From an uncultured Mycoplasmatota bacterium (lineage in GTDB: Bacteria > Bacillota_I > Bacilli_A > RF39 > UBA660), in contig UQVP01000027.1 in NCBI GenBank assembly GCA_900544605.1, positions 1 to 11,867 of the forward strand: DNA of 11,867 nt, given 5' to 3'. The notes under the pieces were generated by a model that made no database searches, had not been told where the DNA came from, and saw only the letters and a list, made by a program, of their open reading frames with translations. Position 1 is the first letter of the stretch, and every line of letters starts with the position of its first letter. Shown here piece after piece: positions 1-7,811 of this stretch. The position numbers were made by a program, and so were the translations under genes.

Positions 1-19
1 TTTTCTTTATTATTTATTA

Positions 20-103
20 TTATAGTATGATTAAATAACCCCCCCCCAGGTTGGTGTTTCTGCCATTAATTTTGAAGCTATGTTCTACGAATACTTTAAC
101 CAT
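20..103 (-). CDS. Possible start of an unidentified, poly-G-interrupted gene
   Basis: An ATG at 103 on the minus strand lies about 20 nt downstream of a near-consensus promoter and begins MVKVFVEHSFKINGRNTNL, followed by glycines encoded by a run of nine G. As sequenced, the frame ends at TAA (22-20) after 27 residues. If the run had ten or seven G, the frame would read through to the window edge without a stop (continuing LFNHTIIINNKE). A purine-rich AAAGGA sits about 10 nt before the ATG, a weak but usable ribosome binding site. I do not recognise the protein. It may be a phase-OFF contingency gene, a homopolymer sequencing error in a real gene, or a non-coding leader. The gene body would lie outside the window. 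Confidence 0.35.
   Translation of the reverse strand: MVKVFVEHSFKINGRNTNLGGGYLIIL
39..47. repeat. Nine-base homopolymer (C on plus, G on minus)
   Basis: Nine consecutive C on the plus strand, the longest G/C homopolymer I noticed in this AT-rich window. On the minus strand it falls about 20 codons into the open frame that starts at 103, and it sets which frame is read downstream. Tracts like this are typical slipped-strand mispairing sites, and are also typical places for assembly errors. Confidence 0.8.
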
Positions 104-128
104 ACTACCACTATCCTTTACTATACTA

Positions 129-157
129 ATTATACATAATTATTTTTTGTTTTTCAA
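129..157 (-). promoter_or_regulatory. Near-consensus sigma-A promoter
   Basis: On the minus strand, TTGAAA (157-152) and TATAAT (134-129) are separated by exactly 17 nt, so the -35 matches 5 of 6 and the -10 is perfect. It lies just past the ftsZ terminator and points out of the window, with a predicted start near 122 and an ATG at 103. It implies a separate, strongly transcribed unit after ftsZ. Confidence 0.65.
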
Positions 158-166
158 CAAAATTAG

Positions 167-191
167 AAAAAAATCACACTTAAATGTGTGA
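167..191 (-). terminator. Rho-independent terminator of ftsZ
   Basis: On the minus strand, 7 nt after the ftsZ stop codon, TCACAC and GTGTGA form a 6-bp stem with a 6-nt loop, followed at once by seven T. It closes the ftsAZ transcript before the next promoter. Confidence 0.8.
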
Positions 192-197
192 CTTATT

Positions 198-1274
198 TTA
201 AAATCCTCTTTTTCTTAAGAAAGAAGGAATTGATGCATCATCATCGTCATCTGTTGAATTAGCTGTTTGATTTCTAATTTCTTCACGAGCAGTTTGTGAA
301 TAAGCATGATATAAAGGATCTGTTTTATCTTCAAATCCTGTTGCTATTACAGTAACAATTATTTCATCATTTAAATTTTCATTAATAACAGCACCAAAGA
401 TTGTATTAATATCTGTATTGGCACTTGTTCTAATTACTTCAGCAGCTTCTTCTACCTCAAATAAAGTAAGGTTAGAACCACCAGTAACATTAATAATTGC
501 ATCTGTAGCACCACTTATACTTGTTTCTAGTAATGGACTTTCTACAGCTTGTTTAGCAGCTTCTGTAGCTCTATTTTCTCCAACACCAATACCAATACCA
601 ATTAAAGCATTACCTCTTTTTTCCATAACAGCTTTAACATCAGCAAAGTCTAAGTTGATTAATCCTGCAACGGCAATTAAATCTGATATTGATTGTACAC
701 CACGTCTTAAAACATTATCTACTTCTTTGAATGAATCTAGAAGTGGCGTTGATTTATCTATAATTTCTCTTAATTTATCATTTGGTATAACAATTAGAGT
801 ATCTACATGTTTTTTTAATTCCTCTAACCCTGCTGTTGCATGTTCCATTCTTTTTTTACCTTCAAATGAGAATGGTTTAGTTACAATACCCACAGTAAGA
901 GCACCCATTTCTTGGGCAATAGAAGCAATTACAGGAGCAGCACCTGTACCAGTTCCTCCACCCATTCCACAAGTAACGAATACCATATCAGCTCCTTCTA
1001 AAGCTTTTTGTATTTCATCTTTAGATTCTAAAGCTGCATCCTTACCAATTTGTGGATTAGCTCCAGCTCCTAATCCATTAGTTAATTCTTTTCCTATTTG
1101 AATCTTAACAGGAGCTTGTGAATTATTTAATACTTGCAAATCTGTATTTGCTACTATAAATTCTACTCCCTTAACACCTGATTCAATCATTCTATTTACA
1201 GCATTGTTTCCTCCGCCACCTACACCAATTACTTTTATTTTTGCTAATTGATCCATTTCTAATCCACCAAACAT
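198..1274 (-). CDS. ftsZ: Cell division protein FtsZ
   Basis: Tubulin-like GTPase that polymerises into the Z ring at mid-cell and organises septal wall synthesis. At 358 residues it has the usual parts. The N-terminal nucleotide-binding GVGGGGNNAVNRM is at 17-29. The tubulin signature GGGTGTGAAP is at 105-114, and the T7 catalytic loop NLDFAD at 207-212. A short acidic linker with five Asp follows, then the C-terminal peptide IPSFLRKR that binds FtsA and other partners. The start at 1274 is chosen because TAGAGGAGG lies 6-7 nt upstream; a second Met at residue 7 has no comparable site. It begins 12 nt after the ftsA stop, so the two are co-transcribed, and it is followed by a terminator. One small oddity is Cys102 directly before GMGGGTGTG, where Ala is usual. 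The identification is secure. Confidence 0.98.
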   Translation of the reverse strand: MFGGLEMDQLAKIKVIGVGGGGNNAVNRMIESGVKGVEFIVANTDLQVLNNSQAPVKIQIGKELTNGLGAGANPQIGKDAALESKDEIQKALEGADMVFVTCGMGGGTGTGAAPVIASIAQEMGALTVGIVTKPFSFEGKKRMEHATAGLEELKKHVDTLIVIPNDKLREIIDKSTPLLDSFKEVDNVLRRGVQSISDLIAVAGLINLDFADVKAVMEKRGNALIGIGIGVGENRATEAAKQAVESPLLETSISGATDAIINVTGGSNLTLFEVEEAAEVIRTSANTDINTIFGAVINENLNDEIIVTVIATGFEDKTDPLYHAYSQTAREEIRNQTANSTDDDDDASIPSFLRKRGF

Positions 1275-1286
1275 GTTTTTCCTCCT

Positions 1287-2534
1287 CTATTCGCCAAAGA
1301 AATAGCCAAAGACCTTTCCTAGCATCGTTTCGTTTGTAATATTATTTATTATACCCCTTTTTGGTGTTTCTAATTCCTCCATATCTGAAGAACTTACCAT
1401 AGTGAAATCTTTTCCTTTTATTCTTAATTTATTTATAAAATATACTATATTTCCAATACATACTGAATACTTATTATTTCTAATACCAACTACTTTTAAA
1501 TCACCTATGATTACATCTTTACCAAAGACATCTTCAGCAATATAATCAAAATGTGCCATATTACTAGTTCCACCAGTTATAATTACATAATCAATATTTC
1601 TTGGTGTTAAAATACTAATTTCTTTTCTAGCAAGAGTTAAAATTTCTTCAATTCTCGACATAGCTATTTCTGATGCTTCAAATTGATTTATTTTAATTGT
1701 TTCATTTTCTGAATTAACTTCATACATTTCACTAGCACTAGCATATTTTTTATGCGCTAAAGCAAATTTTTCTTTTATTTTACGAGCTTCACTAACAGTT
1801 ATTTTATATATGTATGATAAATCATTATCAATGTTTTTACCACCCATTGCAATAATAGAACTTTTAACAATTATTCCTTTATTGTATAAAGAAACCGTTG
1901 TTGTTTCAGCTCCTATATCTATTATAGCACCAATTTGTGAATTCATTTCTTTAAATCTATAAGCATAACTATTTCCTATTGGATTTAAAGAAATATCTAT
2001 AATTTCTACTCCTACACTATCCATTAGACTTACTACAGAATAAATGTTTTTCTTTGGCGTAGTTGCCATAACAGCACGAGCTGTTAAAGTTTTACCAACC
2101 ATTCCCTTAGGGTCAGAAATACCCTCTTTATCATCAACATTAAAGTCAATTGGTAACATTGTTACCATTTCTTTTCCAGGCGTCAATTTTTGATTCATGG
2201 CATTTTGAAGTACCTTAATAACATCATCACCAGTTATAACATTATCTTCACTTTGAACATCAACAGAACCCTTTGCAACCATAAATTCTGCAAAGTATGA
2301 AGGAACAGATACAACTACTTTTTTTATCTTAATTCCTAACATTGCTTCAATTTCATCTAAAGCACTTTTAACAGATAATGAAGCAGCTTCAAAATCAGTA
2401 ATTAAACCTTTTTTTATTCCCTTTGATTTAACAGAAGAAGCGGCAAGCAAATTTAATTTACCTTTATATAGTTCACATACTGCAACCTTAATAGTATCAG
2501 AACCAATATCAACACTACTATAAATATGTTTCAC
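1287..2534 (-). CDS. ftsA: Cell division protein FtsA
   Basis: Actin-family ATPase that tethers FtsZ filaments to the membrane and recruits later division proteins. The 415-residue protein shows the phosphate-1 loop VDIGSDTIKV at 8-17, the FtsA-specific 1C subdomain after about residue 84, the phosphate-2 loop IIDIGAETTT at 204-213, and an adenosine-binding VIITGG near 317. Its C-terminal end MLGKVFGYFFGE looks like the amphipathic membrane-targeting helix. The start codon is GTG (2534-2532), supported by AGGAG 7-9 nt upstream and by the family motif spacing. It has its own promoter overlapping the divIB terminator and runs directly into ftsZ. Length and domain order are normal. Confidence 0.97.
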   Translation of the reverse strand: MKHIYSSVDIGSDTIKVAVCELYKGKLNLLAASSVKSKGIKKGLITDFEAASLSVKSALDEIEAMLGIKIKKVVVSVPSYFAEFMVAKGSVDVQSEDNVITGDDVIKVLQNAMNQKLTPGKEMVTMLPIDFNVDDKEGISDPKGMVGKTLTARAVMATTPKKNIYSVVSLMDSVGVEIIDISLNPIGNSYAYRFKEMNSQIGAIIDIGAETTTVSLYNKGIIVKSSIIAMGGKNIDNDLSYIYKITVSEARKIKEKFALAHKKYASASEMYEVNSENETIKINQFEASEIAMSRIEEILTLARKEISILTPRNIDYVIITGGTSNMAHFDYIAEDVFGKDVIIGDLKVVGIRNNKYSVCIGNIVYFINKLRIKGKDFTMVSSSDMEELETPKRGIINNITNETMLGKVFGYFFGE

Positions 2535-2560
2535 TATATCATCTCCTATAATCTATCACA

Positions 2561-2589
2561 ATTATACTATATATTTAAAAAAAAGTAAA
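2561..2589 (-). promoter_or_regulatory. Promoter for ftsAZ
   Basis: On the minus strand TTTACT (2589-2584) and TATAAT (2566-2561) are 17 nt apart, giving a start near 2554 and a leader of about 20 nt that contains the AGGAG site of ftsA. The -35 box lies inside the T-rich tail of the divIB terminator, so ftsAZ can be transcribed independently of the upstream wall genes. Confidence 0.6.
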
Positions 2590-2616
2590 AGAAAAATTAG
2601 AAATTTCTCTCTAATT
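2577..2616 (-). terminator. Terminator or attenuator between divIB and ftsA
   Basis: On the minus strand AATTAGAGA and TTTCTAATT form a 9-bp stem (one G-T pair) closed by a GAAA tetraloop at 2616-2595, followed by T-rich sequence with runs of five, four and eight T. The left arm contains the TAG stop of divIB. The stem is AT-rich, so read-through into ftsA is likely; this may reduce rather than block transcription. Confidence 0.6.
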
Positions 2617-3327
2617 ATCTAAAATCTTAAAATATTCACCAGAATCTAAATATAAAATTCCCTTTTTAGAATTAAAATTTTTTATAATATTAATATAGTT
2701 ATTTATATTCTCTATTTTACTTAAAGTTATATAAACATAGTTACCATCATCCATCATAAATAAAAATCTTTCTGTATCTACATCATTAGGATCATATTTA
2801 ATTTCAGAAATTCTTTCCAAGACTTCTTTATTTATCTTCTGTACAGATTTAACAAAGTTAGGATAAACAGTATCAGGCACATAATTAATTAAAGTAGCAC
2901 AGTCATAATAACCATCTATTTCATTTCCATCAAACAAAATTGTTTTAGATGTTGTACTGTTATAAAACAAAGGTTGATTTTCTTTAACTTTTATTTTTAA
3001 TTTAGTAAACCCTCTAAGTGATACCGAAGCTGATAAAATTAATTTATTTTTTTCCAATCTTCTTTTTACAATCCATGGAAAATTACTTATCACTAAAGGA
3101 TAATTATCAACTTTAGCTAGTTCTATTATATCTTGATCTTTATAAAAACTATTACCACTTATATAAATATTAGTAATTTTAAGAGACCTTATTGTTCCTA
3201 TAATTAAAAATAATATTAATAACAATAATAAGACTGGCACTAATTTAATTTTTCTTCTTTTTGCTTTATATTTTTTTACCCTTGTTTGCTTATTATTGTA
3301 AGCATTTCCAGCTACTTTTTTAGCCAT
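2611..3327 (-). CDS. divIB: Cell division protein DivIB/FtsQ
   Basis: Bitopic membrane protein of the divisome that, with FtsL and DivIC, links the Z ring to septal peptidoglycan synthesis. The 238-residue sequence has a very basic cytoplasmic N terminus (residues 13-28 rich in Lys and Arg), one transmembrane segment at about 29-46, and then a POTRA-like domain starting KITNIYISGNSFYKDQDI at 50. A less conserved extracytoplasmic beta domain follows. It is somewhat shorter than many DivIB proteins. The start at 3327 is preceded by AAAGGTGAT with suitable spacing, 12 nt after the murB stop. FtsQ-type proteins are weakly conserved, so the call rests on topology, the POTRA motif and the dcw position between murB and ftsA. 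The stop codon lies inside the downstream hairpin. Confidence 0.88.
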   Translation of the reverse strand: MAKKVAGNAYNNKQTRVKKYKAKRRKIKLVPVLLLLLILFLIIGTIRSLKITNIYISGNSFYKDQDIIELAKVDNYPLVISNFPWIVKRRLEKNKLILSASVSLRGFTKLKIKVKENQPLFYNSTTSKTILFDGNEIDGYYDCATLINYVPDTVYPNFVKSVQKINKEVLERISEIKYDPNDVDTERFLFMMDDGNYVYITLSKIENINNYINIIKNFNSKKGILYLDSGEYFKILDN

Positions 3328-3339
3328 AAAATCACCTTT

Positions 3340-4230
3340 TTATTCTACTATTTCTTGTTCTACTTTCAAATCTATATTATATTTTTCTTTTACTTTATCT
3401 TTAATTTCATTAATTAATTTTTTTATATCTTCACCAGTAGCATTACCAGTATTAATAATGAAATTAGCATGTTTTTCACTTACTTTGGCACCACCAATAC
3501 TTTTTCCTTTGTAACCAATTTCTTCAATCAATCTTCCAGCATAATCACCTTCAGGATTTCGAAAAACTGAACCAGCACTTGGATATTCTAATGGTTGGGT
3601 TTCTAATCTTCTTTTTTTACGATCATTTATTACTTCTAATATTAAAGCTCTATCACCTTTTCGTAGTTGAAGAGTAGCTTCTAAGCAAATATAGCCTTTA
3701 TTTTTTTGTAAAAATGAAGTTCTATAATGAAAATCTAATTCACAATTATACATTGTTTTAACTTCTAAATTTGGGGTTAAAACTTTAATACTTTTTACAA
3801 TATAGCCCATATCACTTTTATAAGCTCCAGCATTCATATAAACAGCCCCACCTACAGTACCTGGAATACCTGTTGCAAAATCTAGACCAACAAGTCCTAG
3901 ATTACAAGTTTTAGTTGCTAAACGCATTAAATTATATCCTGCACCTACTGTAATTGTGGTACCACTTATTTTCAAATTTTTAAATTCACTTAATTTTATA
4001 ATAACACCATCATAACCATTACTACTAAAAATCAAATTAGACCCATTTCCTAAAATTTTAAATTTAATACTATTTTCATTTAGGTAATTAATAACTTTTA
4101 TTAATCTTTTGGTATCTTCAGGAGAAATCATTATAGCTTTTCCACCAACACGGTAAGTAGTATAATTTTTTAACATTATCTCTTCTACTTTACCACATTT
4201 TAGTTTTTTTAAATCTTTTATTAAGTTCAT
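3340..4230 (-). CDS. murB: UDP-N-acetylenolpyruvoylglucosamine reductase MurB
   Basis: FAD enzyme that reduces UDP-GlcNAc-enolpyruvate to UDP-MurNAc with NADPH, the second committed step of peptidoglycan precursor synthesis in the cytoplasm. The 296 residues include TYRVGGKA (25-32), ILGNGSNLIF (59-68), the FAD-binding GIPGTVGGAVYMNAGAY (121-137), YRTSF with the active-site Arg170, and GSVFRNP with the proton-donating Ser221. A C-terminal Glu (291 or 293) completes the site. The length and the absence of the extra substrate-binding insert fit type II MurB, common in Gram-positives. The ATG lies 3 nt after the murG stop, and its AGGAAG site is inside the end of murG, so translation is probably coupled. 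Confidence 0.97.
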   Translation of the reverse strand: MNLIKDLKKLKCGKVEEIMLKNYTTYRVGGKAIMISPEDTKRLIKVINYLNENSIKFKILGNGSNLIFSSNGYDGVIIKLSEFKNLKISGTTITVGAGYNLMRLATKTCNLGLVGLDFATGIPGTVGGAVYMNAGAYKSDMGYIVKSIKVLTPNLEVKTMYNCELDFHYRTSFLQKNKGYICLEATLQLRKGDRALILEVINDRKKRRLETQPLEYPSAGSVFRNPEGDYAGRLIEEIGYKGKSIGGAKVSEKHANFIINTGNATGEDIKKLINEIKDKVKEKYNIDLKVEQEIVE

Positions 4231-4233
4231 AAT

Positions 4234-5316
4234 TTACTTCCTATCTATTAGCTTTTTTAAATTTTCATAGATAAAAGTAGCACTATTTTTAATACCACTA
4301 TCATTTAAATTTTTCTTCATTTCAGCTAATTCTTTATCATTTTTAATTAGTTCATCTATTTTTCTAATTAAAATATCACCTTTTAAATCTTTTTCTTCTA
4401 CTATTATAGCACATTTTTTATTAACTAAATCCATCGCATTTTTATATTGATGATTATCTGGAACATAAGGACTAGGAATTAAAATTGATGGAACACACAA
4501 AGCTTCTATTTCACTTAAAGTAGATGCTCCAGCACGACTAACCATAATATCTGCTTTTTTCATAATTCTAGTTAAGTCTTCAATATAAGGAACTACTTTA
4601 ACATTGCTTGGAACTTTTATTTTACTAAATGATTCATAAGAATTATTACCTGTTACGTATAAAACTTCATAATCTTTATTATTAAATAGTTTAATGGAAT
4701 TCTTAAAAAATTCATTCACTTTAGAAGCTCCTAGAGAACCCATTACAATAAGAACTAACTTTTTATGTTCACTTAATCCAAATTTACTTTTAGAAATCGC
4801 ATCTTTTTTGATAGCTTCTTCACTACAAGGATTTCCTGTATATAAAACTTTACCACTTTTAAATAGTTCTCTTGATGATTCAAAAGATATTCCTATCAAA
4901 TCTACATACCTACTCAAAAATTTATTACATCTACCAGGGATACTATTTTGTTCATGAATAAATGTTGGATATCCTAATCTATGAGCCGCATATATTACAG
5001 GACCTGTTACATATCCACCAACGCCTATTACAACATCTGGCTTAAATTCACTAATTATTTTTTTACATTCTTTATATCCTTTATAAAAATACTTAATTGT
5101 TTTTACATTGCGATACATTTTTTTACGATAAAATCCATATATTTCAATAGACTTAAAAGGAATACCCTTATTAGGTATTATATCTTTTTCCATTCTATCA
5201 TGAGTACCTATATATAAAAACTCGCTATTTGGTTCACATTCTTTAATTTTGTTAATAATTGCTAAAGCAGGATATATATGCCCACCTGTTCCTCCTGCAC
5301 TAATAATAACTCTCAT
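4234..5316 (-). CDS. murG: Lipid II synthase MurG (GlcNAc transferase)
   Basis: Membrane-associated GT-B glycosyltransferase that adds GlcNAc from UDP-GlcNAc to lipid I, making lipid II on the inner face of the membrane. From the chosen ATG at 5316 it is 360 residues and begins MRVIISAGGTGGHIYPALAI, with the GGTGGH lipid I-binding loop at 8-13. Further motifs are GVGGYVTGP, HEQNSIPG, MGSLGAS and, in the C-terminal nucleotide-binding domain, SRAGASTLSEIEAL. In-frame GTG (5325) and ATG (5322) codons lie just upstream, but the ribosome site AGGGTG (from 5330) is too close for the GTG. Position 5316 also matches the family start. It is the first gene of the dcw block here, behind its own promoter. 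Confidence 0.97.
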   Translation of the reverse strand: MRVIISAGGTGGHIYPALAIINKIKECEPNSEFLYIGTHDRMEKDIIPNKGIPFKSIEIYGFYRKKMYRNVKTIKYFYKGYKECKKIISEFKPDVVIGVGGYVTGPVIYAAHRLGYPTFIHEQNSIPGRCNKFLSRYVDLIGISFESSRELFKSGKVLYTGNPCSEEAIKKDAISKSKFGLSEHKKLVLIVMGSLGASKVNEFFKNSIKLFNNKDYEVLYVTGNNSYESFSKIKVPSNVKVVPYIEDLTRIMKKADIMVSRAGASTLSEIEALCVPSILIPSPYVPDNHQYKNAMDLVNKKCAIIVEEKDLKGDILIRKIDELIKNDKELAEMKKNLNDSGIKNSATFIYENLKKLIDRK

Positions 5317-5336
5317 TATCATCACACCCTATTTTA

Positions 5337-5365
5337 ATTATACTATAATTTATTCAACTAAACAA
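5337..5365 (-). promoter_or_regulatory. Promoter for murG-murB-divIB
   Basis: On the minus strand TTGTTT (5365-5360) and TATAAT (5342-5337) are separated by 17 nt. The -10 is perfect and the -35 weak (3 of 6). It lies between the permease terminator and murG, the expected place for the start of the cell-wall transcript. Confidence 0.55.
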
Positions 5366-5401
5366 CTATTTAGAATTAATGGCTAATAATACCAACATAT
5401 T

Positions 5402-5426
5402 AAAAGGTACACAATCAATGTGCACC
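5402..5426 (-). terminator. Terminator of the ABC transporter operon
   Basis: Directly after the permease stop codon, GGTGCACA and TGTGTACC on the minus strand form an 8-bp stem (one G-T pair) with a 5-nt loop, followed by TTTT. A run of six T also follows on the plus strand, but no plus-strand gene leads into it. Confidence 0.7.
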
Positions 5427-7058
5427 CTAGTTTTTTATATCTCTTTTGCAGTAAGTTATAAATGTAATAAATAAGATTACTAATATATATGTGATAGCTA
5501 CTAAAACTGAACTACCAACATTTATATTAATAAAATGATTATTTGGATTATAAAGAACCTCGTAGAAATTTAATAAGACAAGCGGTATATAAGTAAATAT
5601 TTGATTGAAATATATAATATACGATAATCCAAATGATACAAATATTAATACTAACACAATAACTACTGATATAGTTGAAAGTAGTGTTATAGATGATAAT
5701 CCAAATAAGATTACCAAGAACAACAATGATATTACTACTTCATATAAAGTATTTTTTAGTGTGAAAAGAAGATATGGAACTTCTGTAATTACCCCGCTGT
5801 TATTAAATACTAAAGGAATATTATAATTATCAAAACCATACATAATTCCACCTAATAAATATGTTGATAAAATTCCTAATAGATAAACTATCAAAAATGT
5901 ACCAATCATAACAATAAGTTTAGATAATAAAATTTTATATCTTTTATATGGCTTAGTAAGTAATAATCTAATTGTACCATTTTTATGTTCACTAGCAACT
6001 ATTCCACCACATAATATAGCAGTTATAATAAGACTAACAATAGCCATAAAATATGAATTATTCATAGCTTGTCTAGCACTATATGGTGTCATTAACATTT
6101 TATTTTGAAATGTTAATGGTTTAATATTATTATCTAAATAGTACCAATATTCTTTATTTCTATTTACATCTTCATCAATAAGTTTTTTACTAGCGTTATA
6201 ATATTCTTCATAAGTTAGATATATACTACCAAAATTAGAACTATATTTAAATTCTTCTTCCGTATCTAAAATAGTATACTTGTAATATAAAGTATTTGGT
6301 AATTCATTACATATTAAATATCGCCAATCAGTTTGATCCTTAATCTCGTTATCTATTATATAATTATAAATTTTTATTGTTTCTGCTAATACATTTTTTC
6401 GAGCAGTTAATTGATGTAACCTACTAATAGCGTTATAGTTTGGTAACTTAGCGTTTTTTTCTATCAATTTAATATCATTTTCTAAAGTTTTTAGTGATTC
6501 TTTCTCATTCTCAACTTCCAATTTTATATAATCATAATAATAACCATTATCAATAATATTTTGCAGTTTTTCTATTTGTTTATCAATTTCTTCAATCGCT
6601 TTCTTTGCAGCTTCTTTTGATTCAATATTAAATTCTATCGCACTAAGCTCTTTCATATTAACACCATCTAAATACATATTTAGAGGAATTTTTGAATTCT
6701 TTAGATTAGATATTTTATTATAAACATTATCTTTCCAATCGTTTACTTTTAAATCAAGAGACCACATATATTTATTATTTTCAATAGTCATTTCGTAAGA
6801 TTTTAATCTATATAAATTATCAACACTTGGATTATTTTTATATTCTTCTTCAAGTTGTTTTCTTGTACTTTCGGCCTTAGCTAATAATCTATCAGTATCA
6901 ATTCTTGCATATTCATCAGGTAAGTTTCTATTATATAAAAATTCCGAAAATTTAATTATGCCAAAACTTGAACCTAAAATTATTAACAAAATAACAATTA
7001 TTTTCTTTATATTTAATAGTTTTTTTAATTCAAAATTAATCAATCTCAATATCTTCAT
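5427..7058 (-). CDS. ABC-2 type transporter permease with large extracytoplasmic domain
   Basis: Membrane subunit of an ABC exporter or efflux system. The 543-residue protein has one N-terminal transmembrane helix (about 20-37), then roughly 300 residues predicted outside the membrane. That region is rich in Lys and Glu heptad-like stretches (about 40-90 and 135-215) suggesting coiled coils. About five more transmembrane helices follow from residue ~335 to the end. The cytoplasmic loop after the second helix, SEHKNGTIRLLLTKPYKRYK, is the typical ABC-2 coupling loop that touches the ATPase. The start is preceded by AAGGTGAT, whose TGA is the stop of the ATPase gene, so the pair is tightly coupled. 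Substrate is unknown; similar architectures serve peptide-antibiotic resistance, bacteriocin immunity or export. The large outer domain is the distinctive feature. Confidence 0.85.
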   Translation of the reverse strand: MKILRLINFELKKLLNIKKIIVILLIILGSSFGIIKFSEFLYNRNLPDEYARIDTDRLLAKAESTRKQLEEEYKNNPSVDNLYRLKSYEMTIENNKYMWSLDLKVNDWKDNVYNKISNLKNSKIPLNMYLDGVNMKELSAIEFNIESKEAAKKAIEEIDKQIEKLQNIIDNGYYYDYIKLEVENEKESLKTLENDIKLIEKNAKLPNYNAISRLHQLTARKNVLAETIKIYNYIIDNEIKDQTDWRYLICNELPNTLYYKYTILDTEEEFKYSSNFGSIYLTYEEYYNASKKLIDEDVNRNKEYWYYLDNNIKPLTFQNKMLMTPYSARQAMNNSYFMAIVSLIITAILCGGIVASEHKNGTIRLLLTKPYKRYKILLSKLIVMIGTFLIVYLLGILSTYLLGGIMYGFDNYNIPLVFNNSGVITEVPYLLFTLKNTLYEVVISLLFLVILFGLSSITLLSTISVVIVLVLIFVSFGLSYIIYFNQIFTYIPLVLLNFYEVLYNPNNHFININVGSSVLVAITYILVILFITFITYCKRDIKN

Positions 7059-7062
7059 ACTA

Positions 7063-7794
7063 TCACCTTAATTGTCCTTTTGAACCATGTAATTTTTCAA
7101 TAAAGACATCTTCTAACGATTTATTTTCTTGTTTTAAATCACATACATTTACTTTATCAATAAATCTACCATTATCAATTAAAATTACATCATCACAAAC
7201 TTTTTCCATTTCCTCTAAAATGTGACTACACAAAATAATTGTTGTTGAGGTTTTTTCGTTTATTAATTTTAATAATTCTCTTAACTCTTTAATTCCAAAA
7301 GGATCTAATCCATTAGTAGGTTCATCTAAAATAAGAATACTAGGCTTATTCACTAAAGCACAAGCAATCCCAAGTCTTTGTTTCATACCTAGCGAATAAG
7401 TTTTAACTTTATCATCAATTCGGTTACCTAGTTTTACTAACTGAATCAAACTATTAATATAATCTTTATCTTTCGCTCTATTAAGTTCTGCATATAACTC
7501 TAAATTTTTTCTACCACTTAAATTATTATATATATCAGGATTTTCAATAATACAACCTATTTTTGCTAAACAGTTTTCCAAATCTTTCTTAACTGAAAGA
7601 CCATCTATATAAATATTACCAGCAGTAATGTGGTAAAGACCTAACATTGTTTTAATCATTGTACTTTTACCAGCTCCATTAGGGCCAACAATACCTGTAA
7701 TCTTTCCCTTTCCTATAGAAAAGGAAAGGTTATGTAAAATAACCTTCCTACCTATTTTTTTACTTAAATTTTCAAATTTAATAACATCATTCAT
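7063..7794 (-). CDS. ABC transporter ATP-binding protein (BcrA/CcmA-like)
   Basis: Cytoplasmic ATPase that powers the permease encoded next to it. The 243 residues contain Walker A GPNGAGKST (37-45), the Q-loop region IIENP (82-86) with Glu in place of Gln as seen in some antibiotic-export ATPases, and the signature SLGMKQR (134-140). Walker B ILILDEP (153-159) and the switch His191 in CSH follow. The short C-terminal tail lacks an added domain. GAGGTG lies upstream of the ATG at 7794, 17 nt after the stop of the secreted-protein gene. The TGA stop is followed by an in-frame TAG, so termination here does not depend on how TGA is read. The ABC subfamily is clear; the transported substrate is not. 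Confidence 0.92.
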   Translation of the reverse strand: MNDVIKFENLSKKIGRKVILHNLSFSIGKGKITGIVGPNGAGKSTMIKTMLGLYHITAGNIYIDGLSVKKDLENCLAKIGCIIENPDIYNNLSGRKNLELYAELNRAKDKDYINSLIQLVKLGNRIDDKVKTYSLGMKQRLGIACALVNKPSILILDEPTNGLDPFGIKELRELLKLINEKTSTTIILCSHILEEMEKVCDDVILIDNGRFIDKVNVCDLKQENKSLEDVFIEKLHGSKGQLR

Positions 7795-7811
7795 AAGACA
7801 CCTCTTACTTA

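Noticed and set aside
418..1101. Long open frame on the plus strand opposite ftsZ
   Set aside because: It is the antisense shadow of ftsZ, has no ribosome site or recognisable domain, and its composition mirrors the real gene.
4694..5217. Two plus-strand open frames opposite murG
   Set aside because: Antisense to conserved MurG motifs and without initiation signals; shadows.
5605..5826. Plus-strand open frame opposite the permease
   Set aside because: Low-complexity Asn/Thr/Ile sequence produced by the complement of membrane helices.
7063..7065. TGA as a Trp codon (genetic code 4)
   Set aside because: All Trp in the identified genes are TGG and the only TGA is at the ATPase end, followed by TAG; the window gives no evidence for recoding.
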